Assembly (NCBI GenBank): GCA_934434905.1
Contig: CAKSAI010000011.1
Span: forward strand, 1-24,941
DNA: 24,941 nt
Origin: an uncultured Lachnospiraceae bacterium
GTDB taxonomy: Bacteria; Bacillota; Clostridia; Lachnospirales; Lachnospiraceae
Reading direction: 5' to 3'
In this document: piece by piece, positions 14,720 to 22,767 of the stretch
Layout of the letters: the number at the start of each line of letters is the position of its first letter
Numbering within the stretch: position 1 is the first letter of the stretch
Program-made: the position numbers and the translations under genes
Notes under the pieces: generated by a model
Told to the model about the DNA's origin: nothing
Databases searched by the model: none
Seen by the model: only the letters and a program-made list of their open reading frames with translations

Positions 14720-16296
14720 AGAAGAGCGTGGTGTTGTTATTGGCCGGGATCCTGGCGTTTTCCGGGATAACGGCAGGTTGCGGGCAGGGCGGGGGAACGC
14801 CCTCCGGGAAAGAGGGGACAAGCGTTATCAGTATCTTTTCCCATGATCTGGACCGATTTGATGGCGCGGACAAGGACCGGGTCTGGAAATACATGGAGGA
14901 GCAGTGCGGCGTGGAACTTGCCATCGGCGGCGCACCCATGAACGGGTATAACGAGAAGATTAACCTGATGGTCAACAACTTTGAGGCTCCGGACATCTTC
15001 TTTTATCTCCCGGAAAACAGTGACAACTACTACAAATGGGCAAAAGAGGACATTCTGGTGGATCTGGCGGATTATGTTAAGGACGATTCCGAATATACGA
15101 ATCTGTACCGTCTTCTTTTCCATGAGCGGTATGAGAATCTGGTCTATGACGGCAAGCATACGCTGGTGCCCCGGGTGGCGGAGAACTGCAACTGGGGGAT
15201 CTACATTCGACAGGACTGGCTGGACAACCTGGGGATGAAGCAGCCGGGGAGCCTTAAGGAGCTGTATGATGTGCTGTATGCCTTTACCTACAAGGATCCG
15301 GACGGGAACGGCGTGAACGACACCTATGGTATCGGCGGCAGCACGGAATATTTCTGGTTCATGCCCATCTACGCGGCGTTTCAGGAGAAGCCGGACTGGA
15401 ATTACAGTGCGGACGGGTCTACCATGGAGTACATGACCTTTACCGAGGAGTTTCGGGAGTTCGTGGACTATATGGCCAAGTGCTATGCGGATGGGCTGGT
15501 CATCAAGGATTTTTATACAAAGACGGACGATATGAAGATCGAGGATTTTGCCAGCGGCAAGGTGGGGATCCTGATCCACAACGGTTCCTCCCATGTACAG
15601 AATATCATGCAGAAGATCTCCCAGGCCAGCCCTCATGCGGTGGTGGACGTGATGGACATGATCGAAGGCCCGGCCGGGAAGAATATTCATGGCTGGGGCG
15701 GCTGGTGGGGCGGCTATTCCATCTCCGCCGACTGTAAGGATATTCCGGCTGCCCTCAAGGTGCTGGATTATATGGTGAGCGAGGAGGGCAGCAGAACCCG
15801 CTATTATGGGATAGAAGGAGTTCACTATACCATGAAGGATGGCCAGGTGGTCATCACAGAGGAGAATCTTGCCAATCGACGGCAGGAAGGGGCGGATCGC
15901 TTCAGCGCTATCAAGGTGGATGGCGTGGAATATCTCTATGGCTCCTATGCCTGGGGACCGTGGCTTGGCTCCCTGTTTACCTTTGATGGGGATGAGATCC
16001 GGGTCTATGAGGATTATTCCTATTACCAGTGGGGCGAACTGGCGGAGAAAATCGTGTCTTATATCAGCGGAAGTCTCGCAGAGGCGGATATGACAAATGT
16101 GGCTGTGAATGACAAGGAATTTTACAATATCATGAACCTGCTGGACGACCATGCCGCCACCTACATCCTCAATGCTATTGTCGGGGAGAAAAATGTGGAT
16201 TCCGATTGGGAAGCATATCTGGCGGAAGCGGAGCGGCTGGGCTATGGAACGGCTCAGGCGAAGGCTTATGAGAAGATGAAGGAGCTGGGGCGATGA
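14716..16296 (+). CDS. Extracellular solute-binding lipoprotein, LplA/family 1 (CUT1)
   Basis: The 526-residue lipoprotein has a signal ending in the lipobox ITAGC (C22). It is larger than typical maltose-binding proteins and matches the size of LplA-type proteins that pair with LplB/YtcP permeases. A calcium-loop-like segment DPDGNGVNDTYG near residue 194 is a hallmark of this group. The rest is rich in aromatic residues, including a GWGGWWGGYS stretch, as expected for a sugar-binding cleft. It presents the ligand to the two permeases encoded upstream. Start and stop each overlap their neighbours by ATGA (14716-14719 and 16293-16296). Ligand unknown; from context it is the product released by the surface enzymes of the locus. 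Confidence 0.92.
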   Translation: MKKSVVLLLAGILAFSGITAGCGQGGGTPSGKEGTSVISIFSHDLDRFDGADKDRVWKYMEEQCGVELAIGGAPMNGYNEKINLMVNNFEAPDIFFYLPENSDNYYKWAKEDILVDLADYVKDDSEYTNLYRLLFHERYENLVYDGKHTLVPRVAENCNWGIYIRQDWLDNLGMKQPGSLKELYDVLYAFTYKDPDGNGVNDTYGIGGSTEYFWFMPIYAAFQEKPDWNYSADGSTMEYMTFTEEFREFVDYMAKCYADGLVIKDFYTKTDDMKIEDFASGKVGILIHNGSSHVQNIMQKISQASPHAVVDVMDMIEGPAGKNIHGWGGWWGGYSISADCKDIPAALKVLDYMVSEEGSRTRYYGIEGVHYTMKDGQVVITEENLANRRQEGADRFSAIKVDGVEYLYGSYAWGPWLGSLFTFDGDEIRVYEDYSYYQWGELAEKIVSYISGSLAEADMTNVAVNDKEFYNIMNLLDDHAATYILNAIVGEKNVDSDWEAYLAEAERLGYGTAQAKAYEKMKELGR

Positions 16297-17525
16297 CGAG
16301 GAAGAGAAAGGCTTTGGCTATGGCGCTGTCGCTGGCGTTGGCTTTGGGAGCTGTGGGGTGTGCCGAGAAGCCGGGAGAGGCGAACGGGCCGGTAAGTGAG
16401 CCGGGAGAACAGACGGACGCGCCGGTGGACAGCAGCACATTGGCTCTGGATCGCGATCTTTTTTATGGGATCTGCTATTGTGCGTATGAGGCCCAGGTCT
16501 GGCATGGCCGGGATGCCCTGGAGGGAGTAGCCGCCCTGGAGGAACTGGGGGCTAAGACATTTCGGTTGTGGATGTGTGCCAATTATATCATGGAGGATGC
16601 CCAGACCTTCAAGGAGGAACCTGTAAGGATCATGAAGGACATCATTGCGGATGCCCAGGGCCGGGGAATCCAGGTCATCGGCATGAACAATGCATGGTTC
16701 AGCGGCAGCAGTGACTATATGGCGACCCCTGCCCGGAATCTGAAGGAAGGCTCCAATTATGAGAAGTTCCTGCTGAACTATGAGGAGACCTGGTATCAGC
16801 TTGCCGCCAGGTTCCCGGAGATCACCATATGGGAGATCGGCAACGAATGGAACAACGACACCTTCCTGCACCCCTATGAATATGAGAGCTCCGGGCTGAT
16901 CTACACCTTTACAGAGAAGGCAAATATCACCACGGACATGCTGTATTATGCCAGCAAGGGGATCCATCGGGCGAACCCGGAGGCGCTGACGGTGCTGGGG
17001 GGATTGATCGACGTCTACGAGGACGGGTTTGGAAACGCCAAGAATTTCCTGGGTAAGATCTATGAAAATATCGAGAGCGGAAAGTGGCCTTCCGGGGATC
17101 CGGATCGCTATTTCCAGATGGCGGCCTGGCACCCCTACAATCACAGCGGTACGCCGGGGGACGCCTGGGTGCAGCGACAGGAGGATATTTATCAGGTGAT
17201 CCTGGAGCATGAGGGGCATGATAAGGTGGTGCTGTATACGGAGCTGGGCTTCAGCGATTACGGAAATGCGGAGACGGACGTGGAGCAGAAGGTGGCGGTG
17301 ACACAGACGCTGGCCCTGATCCGGGACAAGCTTCCCTTTGTTCAGTCGGTTCACTGGTTCCGGTTGTTTGACGAGGCCAGCGCCGCCAGTTGGGGCGGAC
17401 TGATGGAGACGGGTTTTGGGCTCTTTACCGAGCCGGATGAGACGGGAGCATTTCAACTGAAGGCCAAGGGGGAGGGGTATCTTGAGATGGCCGGAGGAAA
17501 TGGGGAGTTTGTGCAATTTCAATGA
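16293..17525 (+). CDS. Clan GH-A glycoside hydrolase-like lipoprotein
   Basis: It has 410 residues with a lipobox ALGAVGC (C23), then a low-complexity tether (about 24-48) and a TIM-barrel-type domain. The pattern is that of retaining clan GH-A enzymes: ITIWEIGNEWN with the presumed acid/base E175 after N174, HPYNH (270-274), and a presumed nucleophile E307 in VVLYTELGF. A GVAALEELGAKTFRLW stretch near the start resembles the first barrel strands of GH5/GH39-like proteins. I cannot assign a family or substrate. As a lipoprotein it would act at the outer face of the membrane beside the binding protein, and the ATGA overlap with that gene supports joint expression. It may trim oligosaccharides before import. 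Confidence 0.82.
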   Translation: MTRKRKALAMALSLALALGAVGCAEKPGEANGPVSEPGEQTDAPVDSSTLALDRDLFYGICYCAYEAQVWHGRDALEGVAALEELGAKTFRLWMCANYIMEDAQTFKEEPVRIMKDIIADAQGRGIQVIGMNNAWFSGSSDYMATPARNLKEGSNYEKFLLNYEETWYQLAARFPEITIWEIGNEWNNDTFLHPYEYESSGLIYTFTEKANITTDMLYYASKGIHRANPEALTVLGGLIDVYEDGFGNAKNFLGKIYENIESGKWPSGDPDRYFQMAAWHPYNHSGTPGDAWVQRQEDIYQVILEHEGHDKVVLYTELGFSDYGNAETDVEQKVAVTQTLALIRDKLPFVQSVHWFRLFDEASAASWGGLMETGFGLFTEPDETGAFQLKAKGEGYLEMAGGNGEFVQFQ

Positions 17526-17552
17526 TATTCGAGAAAGGTACGGTGGTTGTTC

Positions 17553-18335
17553 ATGTTTGAGGCGAATCTTTGTTTTTCCATGCGGCATTATAATGTCAGC
17601 GATTATCGGGTGGAGAACCATACCCATGATTGTTATGAGATCGTCTATTATATCGATGGTACCGGGGGATCCAGCATTGATGGGGTGGAGTATGCTTATT
17701 CCGACCATACCTTCTGCATTATAAAGCCGAATACAAAGCACCGTGATTGGACCAGTTCCGTAGTCAATCTGATGTATTTGGGGTTTGATTATGACGATCA
17801 GCTTGGGGCACTGCCCAACTGTCTGTTGGAGGATGACGGGAGCCGCACGGTGTATCGGCTCATGACCAGGATCCAGGCGGAGCTTCGGGAGCAGAAGCCC
17901 CATTACGATCAGATGCTCTCCTTCTTGCAGAGGGAGCTGGTGGTGACGCTCCTGCGGTTGACCAGCAATGCCCCCAATCTTGCGAAGAAGTCCAGGGACT
18001 GTATGAATTATGTGGCGAATTTTATCAATGCCAATTATGGCGGCTCCATCCAACTGGAGGAAATATCCAGGAGCATTGGCTACAGCTATGACCATTTTCG
18101 CCATATTTTTAAGGATTTTTATGGAATATCGCCCAAGCAGTATATCCTGGATGTGAGGATCACCCACGCCAAGCTGCTGCTCCAGAAAGGAAACCTGTCC
18201 GTCAAGGAGATCGCGCGGATGTGCGGCTTCAAGAGCACATCGCAGTTTATCGCGGTGTTTAAGAAGAGCATCGGGCAGTCTCCGCTGGCTTATAAGCATG
18301 CGGCGGAGAATTTCGAGGAGCGGGCGAAGTACTGA
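17553..18335 (+). CDS. AraC-family transcriptional regulator with cupin sensor domain
   Basis: It has 260 residues from ATG 17553, with GGTGG 6 bases upstream; the in-frame TTG two codons earlier is less likely. The N-terminal cupin-like sensor domain includes HTHDCYEIVYYIDG (23-36) and FCIIKPNTKHR (54-64). The C-terminal double helix-turn-helix (about 150-250) has LEEISRSIGYSYDHFRHIFK and VKEIARMCGFKSTSQFIAVFKK, the two recognition-helix regions, followed by the GQSPLAYK ending. Such proteins usually activate nearby sugar-utilisation genes when they bind a sugar. It lies 27 bases after the glycosidase gene on the same strand, so it is probably the last gene of the locus and regulates it from the promoter upstream of 4036. 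Confidence 0.92.
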   Translation: MFEANLCFSMRHYNVSDYRVENHTHDCYEIVYYIDGTGGSSIDGVEYAYSDHTFCIIKPNTKHRDWTSSVVNLMYLGFDYDDQLGALPNCLLEDDGSRTVYRLMTRIQAELREQKPHYDQMLSFLQRELVVTLLRLTSNAPNLAKKSRDCMNYVANFINANYGGSIQLEEISRSIGYSYDHFRHIFKDFYGISPKQYILDVRITHAKLLLQKGNLSVKEIARMCGFKSTSQFIAVFKKSIGQSPLAYKHAAENFEERAKY

Positions 18336-18360
18336 CGAAGGAGAATACCGCTTTATTTTC

Positions 18361-18389
18361 TTGACAAATTGCCAAAGAAAGGCTATGCT
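18361..18389 (+). promoter_or_regulatory. Sigma-A promoter of the mgtE leader
   Basis: A consensus TTGACA (18361-18366), a 17-base spacer and TATGCT (18384-18389) predict a start near 18396. The transcript would reach the AGGAGGTG ribosome site (18408-18415) of the leader ORF within about 12 bases. Confidence 0.82.
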
Positions 18390-18421
18390 GTTATCAGCAA
18401 AACACGCAGGAGGTGAAGAAC

Positions 18422-18526
18422 ATGGATAGTTGCGATAGTACGGGACGAAGTATGATCTGCGGTGCAGAACAGGAAATGTACATGGCGCAGCTGTCTGTGG
18501 CTTTGCCTCTATCTGCGTCTGTATAA
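18422..18526 (+). CDS. Candidate 34-residue leader peptide or small protein upstream of mgtE
   Basis: ATG 18422 lies 6 bases after a near-perfect ribosome site AGGAGGTG and just downstream of a strong promoter, so translation is very likely. The product is acidic and cysteine-containing at the start (MDSCDSTGRSMICG) and hydrophobic at the end (MYMAQLSVALPLSASV), with stop TAA at 18524-18526. The next gene, mgtE, begins 190 bases later, with several hairpins between. Position suggests a regulatory leader ORF, as known for other magnesium transporters, but I do not recognise the sequence. It could also be an independent small protein. The same frame stays largely open and hydrophobic after two TAA codons, so it might alternatively be the front of a decayed gene. 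Confidence 0.5.
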   Translation: MDSCDSTGRSMICGAEQEMYMAQLSVALPLSASV

Positions 18527-18716
18527 ATTCTTTCATTTATGACAATAGAAGGTTTGTAAAGCGTGCTTTCTATTGCTTCTGCCACCGTATCAGGCGCTGC
18601 AGCGGTATCTGCTTTATGCAGAAGTCTTGCCGTGCAGTCAGAATTCCCATACTACATAGCCGTAACAGGAGGCACGGTGTTTTTGGCATGCTATTTAGCA
18701 GGAAACGGAGGCAGAA
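18527..18716 (+). promoter_or_regulatory. Structured leader between the small ORF and mgtE
   Basis: Hairpins are CAATAGAAGG (18543-18552) with CTTTCTATTG (18566-18575) and TCTGC/GCAGA (18608-18622). A short GCCGT (18659-18663)/ACGGT (18674-18678) stem precedes T5 (18680-18684) and looks like a weak terminator. CACCGT (18583-18588) can pair with the same ACGGTG (18674-18679), an alternative to the terminator-like stem. This is the layout of an attenuator. I do not see the conserved sequence of the M-box magnesium riboswitch. The mgtE ribosome site GGAGG is at 18707-18711. Confidence 0.4.
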
Positions 18717-20111
18717 ATGGAAGAGAAGATTTTAAAAGAACCACATTACGTGGAAGAACTGGTCGCGCTCATACGCAGCGGCCTTCCGAAGGAGGAGCTG
18801 CTGGAGCAGCTTTCCAACTACCATGAGAACGACATCGCAGGTGCGCTGGAGCTTCTCACAGAGGAAGAACGAAAGAAGCTGTATCCGATCCTTGGCTCGG
18901 AGCAGATCTCAGAGATATTCGCATATCTGGAGGACGTGGAGCAGTACGTAAAGGAATTGAATCTGGAGAGTGCGGCCAAGGTCATTTCCAACATGGATTC
19001 CGATGATGCGGTGGATGTCCTGGGGGAGATGGATGATTCCACCCAGGAGAAGCTGGTGCGCCTGATGGATGATGAGTCCAGCCGGGATGTGCGGCTGATC
19101 CTGTCCTATGAGGAGGACGAGATCGGAAGTCGGATGACAACGAACTTCATTCTGGTGAAGAATAACCTGTCTGTACGTCAGACCATGCGGGAACTGGTGG
19201 AGCAGGCCGGCGAAAACGATAATATCTCGACGATCTATGTGGAGGACGAGGAAGGGCATTTTTACGGGGCAATCGATCTGAAGGATCTGATCCGAGCCAG
19301 GGATTATGTGGCGCTGGATTCCCTGATCAGTACCTCTTATCCCTATGTGCATGATAAGGAGAAGATCAGTGCGTGTATCGAGCGGATCAAGGATTATGCG
19401 GAGGATTCCATTCCCGTACTGAATAATGACGGAAAGATCCTGGGAATCATCACAGCACAGGATATCGTTGAGGTGGTGGATGATGAGCTGGGAGACGATT
19501 ACGCGAAGCTGGCTGGTCTTACTGCGGAGGAAGACTTAAAGGAGAAGCTTTTCGACAGCATGAAGAAGCGCCTTCCCTGGCTGGTGGTATTGCTGTTCCT
19601 TGGAATGGGGATCTCCTCTGTTGTGGGAATCTTCGAGACGGTGGTGGCAGTGCTTCCCATTGTGATCTGCTTCCAGTCCTTGATCCTTGATATGGCGGGA
19701 AATGTGGGAACCCAATCCCTGGCTGTAACCATCCGGGTGTTGATGGATGAGAATCTGACGGGTAGGCAGAAGCTTATGCTTGTATTAAAGGAAGTGCGTG
19801 TGGGACTTGCCAACGGTCTGTTCCTGGGCATTCTGGCATTTGCATTGATCGGCTTGTATATATGCGTTGTCAAGCACAGTCCGGTGGAGACCGCATTCCT
19901 GATCTCTGGCTGCGTGGGAATCTCACTGATGGTGGCAATGATGATATCCAGCCTGGTGGGAACCGTTGTCCCCATGTTTTTCCATCGGATCAAGATCGAT
20001 CCGGCTGTGGCTTCAGGACCGCTGATCACCACCATCAATGATCTGGTGGCAGTGCTGACTTATTACGGACTGGCGTGGATTCTGCTGATCGAGGCGTTTC
20101 ACATGGGATAA
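18717..20111 (+). CDS. mgtE: Magnesium transporter MgtE
   Basis: This is a 464-residue dimeric Mg2+ channel of normal length. The acidic N domain (1 to about 130) of helical repeats includes SNMDSDDAVDVLGEMDD, and the CBS pair (about 135-255) senses cytoplasmic Mg2+. The long linking helix is followed by five membrane helices from about 286, with the conserved LDMAGNVGTQSLAVTIR (324-340) and the pore segment DPAVASGPLITTINDLVAVLTYYG (from 428) that holds the Mg2+-coordinating Asp. ATG 18717 follows GGAGG by 5 bases. Expression is probably controlled through the long leader with its own promoter at 18361. No convincing terminator follows; GGAAT-AGCA-ATTCC at 20114-20127 is too short. Confidence 0.96.
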   Translation: MEEKILKEPHYVEELVALIRSGLPKEELLEQLSNYHENDIAGALELLTEEERKKLYPILGSEQISEIFAYLEDVEQYVKELNLESAAKVISNMDSDDAVDVLGEMDDSTQEKLVRLMDDESSRDVRLILSYEEDEIGSRMTTNFILVKNNLSVRQTMRELVEQAGENDNISTIYVEDEEGHFYGAIDLKDLIRARDYVALDSLISTSYPYVHDKEKISACIERIKDYAEDSIPVLNNDGKILGIITAQDIVEVVDDELGDDYAKLAGLTAEEDLKEKLFDSMKKRLPWLVVLLFLGMGISSVVGIFETVVAVLPIVICFQSLILDMAGNVGTQSLAVTIRVLMDENLTGRQKLMLVLKEVRVGLANGLFLGILAFALIGLYICVVKHSPVETAFLISGCVGISLMVAMMISSLVGTVVPMFFHRIKIDPAVASGPLITTINDLVAVLTYYGLAWILLIEAFHMG

Positions 20112-20163
20112 TAGGAATAGCAATTCCGTATAAAAATTTAACCGGGCTGAATAAGTTCTTGGG

Positions 20164-20192
20164 TTGAAATCGGAAGTGAAATGTAATAAAAT
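20164..20192 (+). promoter_or_regulatory. Promoter of galM
   Basis: TTGAAA (20164-20169), a 17-base spacer and TAAAAT (20187-20192) lie 38 bases before the ATG at 20231. Confidence 0.75.
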
Positions 20193-20230
20193 GGAATTAC
20201 AAATTTTACATGAATAGAGAGGAAAGCAAA

Positions 20231-21268
20231 ATGGAAAAGCGAGCATTTGGAGAAAACTCCAAAGGAGAGAAGGCATCTTTGTACACATTTGAGAATGCGA
20301 AAGGCATGCGTATGGCCATCACGGATCTGGGGGCGACCCTGCAGGCCGTGCTGGTTCCGGATAAGGATGGGATACTTCGGGATGTAGTCTTAGGACACGA
20401 TGACGCAGAAGGCTACGAGAAGGGTAGCGGATGCTTCGGAGCTACGGTAGGACGGAATGCCAACCGGATCGGGAAGGCGTCCTTCACCATCAATGGAAAG
20501 CAGTATACATTGGCGAAAAACAATAATCAGAACAATCTTCACAGCGGCCCGGATTATTACTTTTTCCGGGTGTGGAAGGTGACAGAGACCACGGATAACA
20601 GCATCACCTTCAGTCTTCACAGCCCGGACGGGGATCAGGGCTATCCGGGAGCACTGGATATCAGCGTGACTTACACCCTTACGGACGACAACGGTGTGCG
20701 CATTGCGTATCACGGTGTTCCCACGGAGGATACCATTGTGAATATGACAAACCACAGCTATTTCAATCTGGCAGGGCATGCTTCCGGGTCGATTCTGGAT
20801 CAGGTGGTATGGCTGGACGCAGACGCTTACACCAGGGCGGACAGCGAATCTATACCCACGGGTGAGATCACTCCGGTAGAAGGGACACCTATGGACTTCC
20901 GGCAGCCCAAGACGATCGGCCGGGATATCAACATGGACTATGAGGCACTGGTATTCGGTAAGGGCTACGATCATAACTGGGCCCTGAATAACCATGGCAT
21001 TTATGCGAAGGTGGCAGAGCTGTCTGCAGCGTCCACAGGAATCACCATGGAGGTGTATACCGATCTGCCTGGTGTTCAGATGTACACCGGAAACTTCCTG
21101 GTGGAGGAGCCCGGAAAGGAAGGGGTCTTCTATGGAAAGAATCAGGGCGTGTGCTTTGAAACCCAGTATTTCCCGGATGCCATCAACCATGAGAACTTTG
21201 CAAGTCCCATCTGCAAGGGTGGCGAGACCTATCAGACGACAACGTTTTATCGGTTCCTGGTAAAATAG
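20231..21268 (+). CDS. galM: Aldose 1-epimerase (mutarotase)
   Basis: It has 345 residues from ATG 20231, chosen because AGAGGA lies 8 bases upstream and the family N-terminus (KRAFGENSKGEKASLYTF) starts here; ATG 20210 would add seven residues and has no ribosome site. The enzyme interconverts alpha and beta anomers of glucose, galactose and related sugars in the cytoplasm. Conserved residues are in place: H104 in NNLHSG, the catalytic acid H175 in MTNHSYFNLAGH, and the base E310 in VCFETQYFPDAIN. Length is typical for the GalM group. It has its own promoter, so it is probably not part of an mgtE operon, and no Leloir-pathway partners are next to it. Confidence 0.95.
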   Translation: MEKRAFGENSKGEKASLYTFENAKGMRMAITDLGATLQAVLVPDKDGILRDVVLGHDDAEGYEKGSGCFGATVGRNANRIGKASFTINGKQYTLAKNNNQNNLHSGPDYYFFRVWKVTETTDNSITFSLHSPDGDQGYPGALDISVTYTLTDDNGVRIAYHGVPTEDTIVNMTNHSYFNLAGHASGSILDQVVWLDADAYTRADSESIPTGEITPVEGTPMDFRQPKTIGRDINMDYEALVFGKGYDHNWALNNHGIYAKVAELSAASTGITMEVYTDLPGVQMYTGNFLVEEPGKEGVFYGKNQGVCFETQYFPDAINHENFASPICKGGETYQTTTFYRFLVK

Positions 21269-21287
21269 GCGTGGGCTGAACTGTTAC
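21268..21287 (+). repeat. Copy A of a short intergenic repeat
   Basis: GGCGTGGGCTGAACTGTTAC here and GGCATGGGCTGAACTGTTAC at 23258-23277 agree at 19 of 20 bases, and both are followed by a short run of T. This copy begins at the last base of the galM stop. Its AACTGTT half is answered by an inverted AACAGTT at 21312-21318, which touches the -35 box of the next promoter. I suspect half of a palindromic repeat spread in related genomes, but only the two copies can be seen here. Confidence 0.55.
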
Positions 21288-21316
21288 AATTTTGGTGCAG
21301 ACATTCCATAGAACAG

Positions 21317-21345
21317 TTGCAAAGAATCGCAAAGTGTGCTAGTAT
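21317..21345 (+). promoter_or_regulatory. Promoter of the CoA-transferase gene
   Basis: TTGCAA (21317-21322), a 17-base spacer and extended -10 TGCTAGTAT (TAGTAT 21340-21345). The ribosome site GGGAGGT (about 21382-21388) lies before ATG 21396. Confidence 0.8.
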
Positions 21346-21395
21346 ACAACTATGATAAAAATTTAACAAACCAGTAAGAACCGGGAGGTAGTAAC

Positions 21396-22736
21396 ATGGA
21401 TTTTTCGCAGGAATATAAGGAGAAGCTGGTATCGGCAGACGAGGCGGTGAAGATCGTCAAGTCCGGGGACTGGGTGGATTACGGCTGGTGTGTCGCCACA
21501 CCGGAGGCGTTGGATCAGGCGCTGGCGAAGCGCACGGATGAATTGGTGGATGTGAAGCTTCGTGGCGGCATTCTCTTGAAGACGCCGGCAGTATTTGAGC
21601 GTGAGGATGCACCGGAGCATTTCAGCTGGAATTCCTGGCATATGGGCGGTATCGAGCGGAAGCTCATCGCCAGAGGCTGCGCGTACTATGCGCCGATCCG
21701 TTATTCTGAACTGCCAAGGTATTACCGCGAGAATATTAAGCCGGCCAACGTAGCCATGTTCCAGGTGGCACCCATGGATACTCATGGATTCTTCAACTTT
21801 GGCCCCAGCGCGTCCCATATGATGGCAGTGTGCGAGACATCGGCTCACATAATCGTTGAGGTCAATGAGAATATGCCCCGCTGCCTCGGCGGATTCGAGG
21901 AGGGCATACATATCTCCAGAGTAGATCATATCGTGGAGGGCAATAATCCGCCCATCGGCGAGTTGGGCGGCGGCGGAGCAGCCACCGAGGTGGATCAGGC
22001 GGTAGCCAGACTCATTGTGGATGAGATTCCCAATGGCGCCTGCCTGCAGCTTGGCATTGGCGGTATGCCCAATGCGGTGGGCTCGCTGATCGCAGAGTCT
22101 GATCTGAAGGATCTGGGTGTACATACGGAGATGTATGTGGATGCCTTTGTGGATATTGCCAGAGCAGGCAAGATCACAGGCTCCCGAAAGAATATCGATC
22201 GGTTCCGCCAGACCTTTGCTTTCGGTGCCGGAACCAAGAAGATGTATGATTATCTGAATGAGAATCCGGAGGTGATGAGCGCTCCGGTGGATTATACCAA
22301 TGATATCCGCCAGATCAGCGCTCTGGATAATTTCATCTCCATCAACAATGCAGTGGATGTGGATCTCTACGGCCAGGTGAATGCGGAATCTGCCGGGACG
22401 AAGCAGATCAGCGGTGCCGGCGGACAGCAGGACTTCGTGCTTGGCGCGTATCTGTCCAAGGGCGGCAAGAGCTTCATCTGCGTGTCATCCACCTACACGA
22501 CCAAGACCGGGGAACTGAAGTCAAGAATTGTTCCGACGCTGACGCCCGGCTCCATCGTGACGGATACCCGGCCAAATACACATTATCTGGTGACGGAGTA
22601 CGGAAAGGTGTGCCTGAAAGGCCTGTCGGCCTGGGAGCGGGCAGAAGCCATCATCTCCATCGCGCATCCGCAGTTTCGGGATGAGCTGATCAAGGAAGCG
22701 GAGAAGATGCATATCTGGCGGAGAAGCCAAAAATAG
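21396..22736 (+). CDS. but: Butyryl-CoA:acetate CoA-transferase
   Basis: This 446-residue class I CoA-transferase makes the last step of butyrate formation: butyryl-CoA + acetate gives butyrate + acetyl-CoA, with a glutamyl-CoA thioester intermediate. Long stretches match what I remember of the gut Lachnospiraceae But enzymes: SGDWVDYGW (23-31), DQALAKRTDEL (40-50), MPRCLGG (160-166), LQLGIGGMPNAVGSLIAES (218-236), VDYTNDIR and INNAVDVDLYGQVNAESAG. The catalytic Glu should be E245 in GVHTEMYVDAF, by comparison with 4-hydroxybutyrate CoA-transferase, the closest related activity and main alternative. The gene stands alone with its own strong promoter, as is common for but; the bcd-etf-crt-hbd-thl genes are not in the window. 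It marks the organism as a probable butyrate producer. Confidence 0.9.
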   Translation: MDFSQEYKEKLVSADEAVKIVKSGDWVDYGWCVATPEALDQALAKRTDELVDVKLRGGILLKTPAVFEREDAPEHFSWNSWHMGGIERKLIARGCAYYAPIRYSELPRYYRENIKPANVAMFQVAPMDTHGFFNFGPSASHMMAVCETSAHIIVEVNENMPRCLGGFEEGIHISRVDHIVEGNNPPIGELGGGGAATEVDQAVARLIVDEIPNGACLQLGIGGMPNAVGSLIAESDLKDLGVHTEMYVDAFVDIARAGKITGSRKNIDRFRQTFAFGAGTKKMYDYLNENPEVMSAPVDYTNDIRQISALDNFISINNAVDVDLYGQVNAESAGTKQISGAGGQQDFVLGAYLSKGGKSFICVSSTYTTKTGELKSRIVPTLTPGSIVTDTRPNTHYLVTEYGKVCLKGLSAWERAEAIISIAHPQFRDELIKEAEKMHIWRRSQK

Positions 22737-22767
22737 GTTCTCGTGCTGAGCGGCAGCGAATAATCAT

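Noticed and set aside
14737..16152. A 471-codon reverse-strand frame opposite the solute-binding protein
   Set aside because: Same pattern of mirrored codon bias, no start signal, no recognisable motif.
16266..18536. A 756-codon open frame on the reverse strand opposite the glycosidase and AraC genes
   Set aside because: It is antisense to two well-supported genes, is rich in His, Arg, Ile and Pro from mirrored codons and has no domain; a shadow frame.
18396..18716. M-box (ykoK) magnesium riboswitch upstream of mgtE
   Set aside because: The conserved M-box core segments I know are not present.
18563..18826. GTG-started 87-residue frame overlapping mgtE
   Set aside because: Weak ribosome site, and it overlaps the mgtE start by 110 bases out of frame; kept only as a comment on a possible decayed gene.
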